From DATCTV01 sp964400685 (GTDB taxonomy: Bacteria > Desulfobacterota > Desulfomonilia > UBA1062), in the NCBI GenBank assembly GCA_964400685.1, contig CAYNVT010000054.1, positions 1 through 24,998 on the forward strand: 24,998 nt of DNA. Direction: 5' to 3'. The number at the start of each line of letters is the position of its first letter. The first letter of the stretch is position 1. The notes beneath the pieces were generated by a model. The model saw only the letters and a program-made list of their open reading frames with translations, made no database searches and was not told the origin of the DNA. Made by a program: the position numbers and the translations under genes. Positions 13,772-19,754 of the stretch are shown one piece after another.

Positions 13772-16435
13772 ATGCAAACGGCTTCACTCACGCTCAACGG
13801 TAAGAAGGTAGATTTCAAGCCCGGACAGACCATACTGGAGGTTGCACTTGCCAACAGTGTTGTCATTCCAACGCTTTGCCATCTCAAAGGCTGCCGTGCG
13901 ACCGGCGCCTGCCGCATCTGCCTGGTAGAAGTTTCAGGTGCGCGTTCTCTTGTGGCGTCGTGCTCCACACCGGCGGAGAACGGCATGAATGTCAAAACCG
14001 ACACGGAGCGCGTGCGCAGGACGCGCAGACTCACAGTGGAACTTCTGCTGGCAAGCGGCAAACACAACTGCATCACCTGCGAAAGAAGCGGAAACTGCAC
14101 GCTGCAGGACCTGGCATACAAATATGGCGTTGATGATATCCGCTTTCCGATAACTCCACAACCGCACGCTATCGAGGATAATAACCCGTTTATCATCCGC
14201 GACTTCACTCGCTGCATTCTTTGCGGCCGCTGTGTTCAGGCCTGCCAGGACGTGCAGGTCAATCGTGCCATCAGCTTCGGCTACCGCGGCCCCAAAGCCA
14301 AAATCATTGCCGGTATGGATACACGTTATGACCTGAGCGATTGCGTCTTTTGCGGCCAGTGTGTTCAGGCCTGTCCAGTGGGTGCCCTGGTGGAGAAAAA
14401 AGGGAAATTTCTGGGACGCGAAAATGACATACGGAAGGTTCGCACTACCTGCCCCTACTGCGGAGTAGGCTGCCAGCTATGGCTTCACGTAAAGGACAGG
14501 AAAATTGTAAAGGTCACAGGAGTTGAAAGCGGTTCACCCAACAAGGGCCGCCTGTGCGTGAAGGGCCGATTCGGCTATGACTTCATATATTCTGAAGAAC
14601 GCCTCAAAACTCCTCTTATAAAGGAAAACGGCGAATTCCGTGAAGCGTCATGGGACGAAGCGCTAGACCTTGTGGCAAATAAGTTCAAGGAGATCATCAC
14701 CAAGCACGGCCCGGACTCAGTCGCCGGTGTAAGCTGCGCACGCAGTATCAATGAAGACTCCTATCAGATGCAGAAACTTTTCCGCGCGGTGTTCAAAACC
14801 AACAATATTGACCACTGCGCACGNNNNNNNNNNTCTTTCGGTTCTGGCGCAATGACAAATTCCTTTGGCGAATTCAGCACTGCTAAAATGTTCCTGGTGA
14901 TAGGCTCCAATATGACTGAGGCCCATCCGGTAGCAGCAACCTTCCTGAAAAACGCAGTAATGAACGGCGCAAAGCTTATCCTGGTTGATCCGCGCAAACA
15001 GCCCCTGGCCAATTTTGCCGATCTCTTCGTTCAGATCAAAGTAGGCAGCGACATTGCATTTCTCAACGCCGTCATGAACGTCCTTATCAACGAAAACCTC
15101 TATGACAAAAACTTCGTCGAAAGCTGCACAGTGGGCTTTGATGAGCTCAAGGCAAAAGTCATGAATTACACACCGGAGTATGCCTCGCCTATCTGCGGTG
15201 TCAGCGCTGATATGATCAGGGACGTGGCAAGGAGACTAGCTGCGACAAAGCCCGCCATGCTCTGCTACACCCTGGGTATCACAGAACACACCTGCGGCAA
15301 GAATAACGTCATGAGCACTGCCAATCTGCAGATGCTTCTGGGCAATATGGGCATGGAAGGCGGCGGAGTTAATCCTCTTCGCGGTCAGAACAACGTCCAG
15401 GGCGCCTGCGACATGGGGGCCCTGCCCAATGTCTTCCCGGGTTACCAGCAGGTAGCAAATCCGGAAGCACGCGCAAAATTCGAAAAGGCCTGGGGAGTAA
15501 CCGGCCTGCCTGAGAAGCCCGGCCTCATGATCCCGCAGATGATGGATGGTCTGGTATCAGGCAAGATCAAGGCCTTCTGGATATTCGGAGAGAACCTCGC
15601 CAATACCGAACCCGATATCTCCAAGGTCGAGCATGAGCTTGAATCGGCCGAATTTATTGTCTGCAACGATATTTTCCCTACCGAGACAACACGTTTCGCC
15701 GACGTAATCTTCCCGGCCGCCGCATGGAGTGAAGACGACGGAACTTTCTCAAGCAGCGAGCGCAGAGTCAACCGCGTACGCAAGGTAAGCGACGCCCCGG
15801 GTGATGCCAAACCGAACTGGTGGGTTTTCAAAGAAATAGCCAGACGCTTCGGCCATGACTGGACATCGAACAGCGGCCCTGAAATATGGGACAATGAAGT
15901 GTCCGTTCTCGCACCATCTCTTGCAGGAATAAAGTATCGAAGAATCGAAAATGACGGACTGCAGTGGCCTGTACCGAACGAGGATCACCCCGGAACCTGC
16001 TTCCTTCACCGAGAAGGCAAGTTCACCTGCGGTCTGGGTGTGTTCAATGCAGTTGACTGGACCCCTCCTGCCGAGGTTGCCGATAATGAGTACCCATTTG
16101 TTCTTTCAACGGGCCGGAGGCTTTATCACTACCATACCCGAACACAGACAGGCCGCAGTGGTCTCAATTATCTGCTGGGAGAAGAGACCGCCGACATCTC
16201 ACCTGCTGATGCCCAGTCTATGGGGATCGCACACGGCGAAGTAATCCGCGTCAAGTCGCGCAGAGGCCAGGTAGAAGTCAAGGCAAAGGTTACCGAACAG
16301 GTACCTGCCGGGATGGTCTGGATGGCTTTCCACTTCAGGGAAGGCAACGCCAACTGGCTTACAAACGCGGTATTCGACCCGAACACTTTAACGGCCGAAT
16401 ACAAGGCCTGCGCAGTGAGGATCGAAAAAATCTAG
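13772..16435 (+). CDS. fdhA: Formate dehydrogenase catalytic subunit, copy 1 (gap at the selenocysteine site)
   Basis: A molybdenum- or tungsten-bis-MGD formate dehydrogenase subunit, about 887 residues as assembled. Order of modules: NuoG-like [2Fe-2S] domain (TLCHLKGCRATGACRICLVE), a cysteine motif HNCITCERSGNC, two [4Fe-4S] ferredoxin motifs (CILCGRCVQAC and CVFCGQCVQAC), the catalytic-domain cluster CPYCGVGC...GRLCVKGR, the bis-MGD domain, and the C-terminal dinucleotide-binding domain. ATG 13772 follows AAGGAG at seven bases and matches the start of copy 2; the longer frame from 13724 has no such site. Ten Ns interrupt the gene after HCA, where copy 2 has its Sec codon, so this is probably also a selenoprotein and about nine codons are missing. 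It has no NuoE or NuoF neighbour and may use those at 22866-24584. The C-terminal half is closely similar to copy 2, the N-terminal third much less. Confidence 0.93.
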   Translation: MQTASLTLNGKKVDFKPGQTILEVALANSVVIPTLCHLKGCRATGACRICLVEVSGARSLVASCSTPAENGMNVKTDTERVRRTRRLTVELLLASGKHNCITCERSGNCTLQDLAYKYGVDDIRFPITPQPHAIEDNNPFIIRDFTRCILCGRCVQACQDVQVNRAISFGYRGPKAKIIAGMDTRYDLSDCVFCGQCVQACPVGALVEKKGKFLGRENDIRKVRTTCPYCGVGCQLWLHVKDRKIVKVTGVESGSPNKGRLCVKGRFGYDFIYSEERLKTPLIKENGEFREASWDEALDLVANKFKEIITKHGPDSVAGVSCARSINEDSYQMQKLFRAVFKTNNIDHCAXXXXSFGSGAMTNSFGEFSTAKMFLVIGSNMTEAHPVAATFLKNAVMNGAKLILVDPRKQPLANFADLFVQIKVGSDIAFLNAVMNVLINENLYDKNFVESCTVGFDELKAKVMNYTPEYASPICGVSADMIRDVARRLAATKPAMLCYTLGITEHTCGKNNVMSTANLQMLLGNMGMEGGGVNPLRGQNNVQGACDMGALPNVFPGYQQVANPEARAKFEKAWGVTGLPEKPGLMIPQMMDGLVSGKIKAFWIFGENLANTEPDISKVEHELESAEFIVCNDIFPTETTRFADVIFPAAAWSEDDGTFSSSERRVNRVRKVSDAPGDAKPNWWVFKEIARRFGHDWTSNSGPEIWDNEVSVLAPSLAGIKYRRIENDGLQWPVPNEDHPGTCFLHREGKFTCGLGVFNAVDWTPPAEVADNEYPFVLSTGRRLYHYHTRTQTGRSGLNYLLGEETADISPADAQSMGIAHGEVIRVKSRRGQVEVKAKVTEQVPAGMVWMAFHFREGNANWLTNAVFDPNTLTAEYKACAVRIEKI
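14824..14833. other. Assembly gap (10 Ns) over the expected Sec codon and SECIS
   Basis: The gap follows the codons for HCA plus CG of an arginine codon and precedes TCTTTCGGTTCT. Aligned to copy 2, this interval should be 37 bases and include the UGA and the whole SECIS stem-loop. Ten and 37 leave the same remainder on division by three, so the frame is preserved by chance or by design. The true gene would then be about 896 residues, against 895 for copy 2. Confidence 0.9.
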
Positions 16436-16442
16436 GAAATGC

Positions 16443-16473
16443 AGCCCCTCCCTGTAAAAGTCAGGGAGGGGCT
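16443..16473. terminator. Strong hairpin terminator between convergent genes
   Basis: AGCCCCTCCCTG (16443-16454) pairs perfectly with CAGGGAGGGGCT (16462-16473) around a seven-base loop. The stem is GC-rich and followed on the plus strand by ATAATCTTTCTT. It lies between the ends of fdhA copy 1 and the aldehyde dehydrogenase and probably serves both. Confidence 0.8.
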
Positions 16474-16483
16474 ATAATCTTTC

Positions 16484-18094
16484 TTAATGCATCAACAACC
16501 GTATTTTTTCTTTAATTCCCATGTTCAAGCCCATAAAACCGAAGAGAAATTTGAAGAGTCTGACCTTGAATCCTGTATATGGCGGCCATGTCCACATCGG
16601 CCAGAAAAGCTTGAGAAGCGATACGGTATCGTAGTTTACATGGTATGCTATTGAGAAATCACGAAGGGCCTCGTCGCTGTGGACTCGTCCGATTCCGCTC
16701 TTTTTAACACCCTGCCATGGAGTTTCCGGCATTGCATGAGTAACCAGAGTATCATTAATCATTATAGTACCGGCCTCGATCTGTTCAGCTATCCGTCTAG
16801 CCTTTCTTTTGTCTTTCGAGAATACATAGGCGCTCAGCCCGTAAATACTTGCATTTGATCGCATGATGGCTTCATTATCGTCATCGACCTGCATAACCGG
16901 GAGCAGCGGTCCGAAGCTCTCCTCATAGACGGCCTCCATGGTTTCGTTTGCATCAAGGATCAGTGTCAGTTCGAAAAACATTCCACCCGGATTCATGCGT
17001 TTGCCCCCGGTAACAATCTGAGCCCCTTTAGCTTGTGCATCCGAGACCTGCCTCTCAACAATATGAAGCTGTTCTTCACTGGTCATGCATCCTATTTCTA
17101 CAGAGAATCCCCCTTTGCCTGGATCTCCCTGCCGCAGAGACTGTACACATTCCCTCAGTTTGCGCACAAAGGGACCATAGACATCGCGATGCACATAAAC
17201 CCGCTCAACCGAGGCGCATATCTGCCCTGAATTACAGAAGGCCCCGAATGTAATTGATCGTGCTGCAAGATCGAGATTTGCATCAGCACATACTATTGCC
17301 GGATCCTTGCCCCCCAGTTCCATTGAGCAGGGAATGAGGTGTTTGCCACAGAGTTGAGCCACAGTCCTGCCGACATCGGTTGAACCGGTAAAATTAACAA
17401 AGTCGATGAGGCTGGAACCTGTTTCGATAAGTTCAGAGGCCATGCATCCCGGTCCGGAGATCACCTCGAAAGCATGTTCATCCAGCCCTGCTTCCAGCAT
17501 GAGTTCATGCATCTTATAAGCGATAAGCGGAGTGAGTGAAGCCGGCTTAAGAAGCACTCCATTACCGGCAAGAAGCGAACATATTACAGCACCGCATGGG
17601 ATTGTGAATGGAAAATTCCAGGGTGAAATAATGAAGATAACACCTCTGGGTTTGTAGTGAATATAGCTGGATCTATTTTTGAAGTAAGAGATCGAGATGC
17701 GCTTGTTTTTCAATTGAGACTCGGCGTGACGTGCATAATAGCCAGCAAGGTGGATTATCGGCAGTATTTCGCAAAGCATGGCCTCGTAAAGTGGCTTGCC
17801 TGTCTCGGCACTGAGCAGTGAGGCAACCTCGTCGGCACGCTGATAAAGCACCTCGGCGAAACGGCCGATTACATGACTTCGTTCTTTAATAGAACGTAAT
17901 CCCCAGGCTTTTTGTGTTTCCTTGACCCGGACAAGCGACTCGCGTGCCTCGACCGTGCTCAAAGACGGAACCTGACCGATAACGTCACCAGTGGCTGGAT
18001 TGGTGACACTCAAGACATTCCTGTGTATAAAGTCTTCCTTCAGGGGACTGTAGTAACCGATTTCCTGTTTTATGAATTCATTTTCTACCTGCAT
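16484..18094 (-). CDS. NAD(P)-dependent aldehyde dehydrogenase
   Basis: A 536-residue aldehyde dehydrogenase superfamily enzyme that oxidises an aldehyde to the acid. Motifs are complete: PWNFPFTIP, the cofactor loop FTGSTDVGR, catalytic base E259 in MELGGKDP and nucleophile C293 in NSGQICAS, at the standard 34-residue spacing, then EESFGPLLPV. Overall it resembles the succinate-semialdehyde dehydrogenase (GabD2-like) branch, but the substrate cannot be set from sequence. The last 50 residues form an unusual tryptophan-, phenylalanine- and proline-rich tail (KLFWPMWTWPPYTGF) that could touch the membrane. GGGAG precedes the ATG. The gene is divergent from a GntR regulator whose likely operator overlaps its promoter, so it is probably induced by the regulator's ligand. 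No partner enzyme is adjacent. Confidence 0.9.
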   Translation of the reverse strand: MQVENEFIKQEIGYYSPLKEDFIHRNVLSVTNPATGDVIGQVPSLSTVEARESLVRVKETQKAWGLRSIKERSHVIGRFAEVLYQRADEVASLLSAETGKPLYEAMLCEILPIIHLAGYYARHAESQLKNKRISISYFKNRSSYIHYKPRGVIFIISPWNFPFTIPCGAVICSLLAGNGVLLKPASLTPLIAYKMHELMLEAGLDEHAFEVISGPGCMASELIETGSSLIDFVNFTGSTDVGRTVAQLCGKHLIPCSMELGGKDPAIVCADANLDLAARSITFGAFCNSGQICASVERVYVHRDVYGPFVRKLRECVQSLRQGDPGKGGFSVEIGCMTSEEQLHIVERQVSDAQAKGAQIVTGGKRMNPGGMFFELTLILDANETMEAVYEESFGPLLPVMQVDDDNEAIMRSNASIYGLSAYVFSKDKRKARRIAEQIEAGTIMINDTLVTHAMPETPWQGVKKSGIGRVHSDEALRDFSIAYHVNYDTVSLLKLFWPMWTWPPYTGFKVRLFKFLFGFMGLNMGIKEKIRLLMH

Positions 18095-18133
18095 ATTAAA
18101 TCTCCCATAATCAAATTTATATTATTATTTAAC

Positions 18134-18155
18134 TGTTGATTGTCGACAATCAACA
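18134..18155. promoter_or_regulatory. Perfect 22-bp palindrome, likely GntR operator
   Basis: The palindrome has TTGTCGACAA at its centre and outer arms TGTTGA and TCAACA, with no mismatch over 22 bases. The centre fits the TNGTNNACNA consensus of FadR-type GntR proteins. It overlaps the -10 of the aldehyde dehydrogenase promoter, which suits repression by the divergent regulator. Confidence 0.8.
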
Positions 18156-18181
18156 TATTGCATTTTAATTATGCCTGTCAA
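18152..18181 (-). promoter_or_regulatory. Sigma-70 promoter candidate for the aldehyde dehydrogenase
   Basis: On the minus strand TTGACA (18181-18176) is followed after 18 bases by TATGTT (18157-18152), four of six matches to TATAAT. The -10 lies partly inside the palindrome at 18134-18155. The leader would be roughly 50 bases. Confidence 0.5.
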
Positions 18182-18202
18182 CACATAATATAAAAGACTT
18201 GC

Positions 18203-18232
18203 TTGAGACGATCTGTGGACTTATTGTATAGA
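18203..18232 (+). promoter_or_regulatory. Sigma-70 promoter candidate for the GntR gene
   Basis: TTGAGA (18203-18208) and TATAGA (18227-18232) are separated by 18 bases, giving a leader of about 65 bases before the GntR start. The match is moderate. It lies about 50 bases from the palindrome, so autoregulation is possible but less direct. Confidence 0.35.
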
Positions 18233-18305
18233 GGTATTTCAGTTAGTTGCATTTACAAATTCGGTAATAGAAGAAGATAGCTTATTATACTTTAAGAGGA
18301 GAAAA

Positions 18306-18965
18306 ATGTCTTTCACTCCATCAGATAACCTGGCTGATCAAATAACACGTCACCTCAGCGAGCGGATTATCCGTGCCGAGTTCAAGCCCGGAGAGCGCAT
18401 CATCGAAGACAAGCTGGCCCGGGAGATGGGTGTCAGCCGAAGTCCGCTGAGAGAGGCCCTGCGCATGCTCGAAAAAGACGGGCTTGTTGAACTGATGCCC
18501 AGGCACGGTGTACGGGTTACGTCAATTAACCGCGAGCATGTGGCATGCATCTACGATATCTTGACTGAATTATATGCATTGCTGGTGCGAAAACTCTTCG
18601 AATGTGTCAACGACGAAAACGTCCGTCAAATTGATGCCGCGATCAAAAACCTGGAACTTTGTGCTAAGAACCATAACGTAGAAGGATATTACAACGCAAT
18701 CTTCGAATTCGGCGCTGTAGCGCTCAAGTGTGTAAATATGCCTCTACTCGAGAGAATGATTACTGACCTATGGCCTTCCAAACGCCGCATCGAGTATTAT
18801 ATCACCGAACTCAGACGCGACGATCTTGTCCAGAATGCGAATATATTCCGTAAGGGATACAATTATGCCCTGAAGGGCGACGGAGAACGAGCCGTGCAGG
18901 CTGTCCGGGCCTATACTCAGGGCGAGAAGGAATACGCCCTTAAACACGTGCCGATTGAATCTTGA
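18306..18965 (+). CDS. GntR-family transcriptional regulator (FCD/FadR subfamily)
   Basis: A 219-residue regulator with an N-terminal winged helix (about residues 8-75: SERIIRAEFKPGERIIEDKL, then VSRSPLREALRMLEKDGLVE and the wing PRHGVRV) and an all-helical FCD ligand domain. The histidines that bind metal in most FCD proteins appear to be missing: the usual FH is FE in IFEFGAVALKCVN, and the late histidines are replaced in NIFRKGYNYALKGD and RAYTQ. The ligand may therefore bind without metal, as in E. coli FadR. AGAGGAG precedes the ATG. The gene is divergent from the aldehyde dehydrogenase and converges on the histidine kinase, with nine bases between the stops. Local repression of the dehydrogenase through the palindrome is the simplest role. 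Confidence 0.9.
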   Translation: MSFTPSDNLADQITRHLSERIIRAEFKPGERIIEDKLAREMGVSRSPLREALRMLEKDGLVELMPRHGVRVTSINREHVACIYDILTELYALLVRKLFECVNDENVRQIDAAIKNLELCAKNHNVEGYYNAIFEFGAVALKCVNMPLLERMITDLWPSKRRIEYYITELRRDDLVQNANIFRKGYNYALKGDGERAVQAVRAYTQGEKEYALKHVPIES

Positions 18966-18974
18966 GTCCGCTAT

Positions 18975-19688
18975 TCATGAGAACAGGACTGTGAAAGTTG
19001 AGCCTTTGTCAGGTTCGCTCTCAAGGTGAAGAGAGCCATGATTAAGCTCGACAAGCTTTTTAACGATTGCCAACCCAAGGCCGCTTCCATTAATATTCTG
19101 GGTTTTTTTGTTCTTGATGCGAACGAATTCATGAAATATCCGGGACTGCTCCTCAGTGTTCATACCGATTCCCGTATCAGTCACTTGAATTGCAATATTC
19201 TCGGGTAATCTTTTTACAGTTACCCTCAGAGAGCCATTGTCATGGTTAAATTTTATTGCATTATCTATGAGATGATGAAAGACCAGTTCGATTTCCCTTG
19301 CTGCAGCCTCGATAGTAATGTCATCCTCTATACTGTCGAGTACATCAATATTCCTTTTTTGCGCCTCTTTTAGAAATTCTTTCAGAATCGTTCTCGCGGT
19401 CTTGGATAAGTCTATTGTTGTAAACATGCGAGGTTGGGATAATGACTGGATTCTCGACCAATCCACCACATCAGTGATTAAGCCCCGCATCTGATGCAGC
19501 CTTGCGATGCACTTCTCCAGTAGCGGGATATAAGGATCAATAGCGTCACCAAGTACCCGGCCTTGCATGATGTCCAGATATGACTCAATGGCATTGAGAG
19601 GTGATTTCATGTCATGGCCCATAACAGTAAATATTTCGAAAGAAATCCCGTTTCCGCCGGATCTGTTCTCATCTTGCAGAGGATTCAT
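18975..19688 (-). CDS. Soluble sensor histidine kinase (HisKA-HATPase only)
   Basis: A 237-residue kinase with almost no N-terminal sensor. The dimerisation/phosphoacceptor helix starts at about residue 18, with H25 in MGHDMKSPLNAIESYLDIM, followed by the ATPase domain: N box LIDNAIKFN, G1 DTGIGM, F box FHEFVRIK and G2 GSGLGLAIVKKL. No membrane helix or PAS domain is seen, so it is cytoplasmic and must receive its signal through a partner or directly. It lies 66 bases after fdhA copy 2 on the same strand. The receiver-only protein before fdhA (22439-22840) is the natural phosphate acceptor. AGGGG lies before the ATG, but a hairpin overlaps both (19681-19698). The signal is unknown; formate or redox state is inferred from context. 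Confidence 0.9.
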   Translation of the reverse strand: MNPLQDENRSGGNGISFEIFTVMGHDMKSPLNAIESYLDIMQGRVLGDAIDPYIPLLEKCIARLHQMRGLITDVVDWSRIQSLSQPRMFTTIDLSKTARTILKEFLKEAQKRNIDVLDSIEDDITIEAAAREIELVFHHLIDNAIKFNHDNGSLRVTVKRLPENIAIQVTDTGIGMNTEEQSRIFHEFVRIKNKKTQNINGSGLGLAIVKKLVELNHGSLHLESEPDKGSTFTVLFS

Positions 19689-19698
19689 CAGTGAATCC
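19681..19698 (-). promoter_or_regulatory. Hairpin over the histidine kinase start codon
   Basis: On the minus strand GGATTCA and TGAATCC form a perfect seven-base stem with a four-base loop, taking in the end of the AGGGG ribosome binding site and the ATG. A second six-base hairpin (CCTGTT/AACAGG, 19699-19716) lies just before it. These could limit translation of the kinase relative to FdhA. Confidence 0.35.
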
Positions 19699-19754
19699 CC
19701 TGTTTGAATGAACAGGCTGAAGATAATGAGTTTTTATCCAAGAGAAGTATCATG

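Noticed and set aside
18134..18155. CRP/FNR site reading of the palindrome (TTGAT...ATCAA)
   Set aside because: The half-sites are eight bases apart instead of four, and the neighbouring GntR regulator with its TTGTCGACAA core explains the site better.
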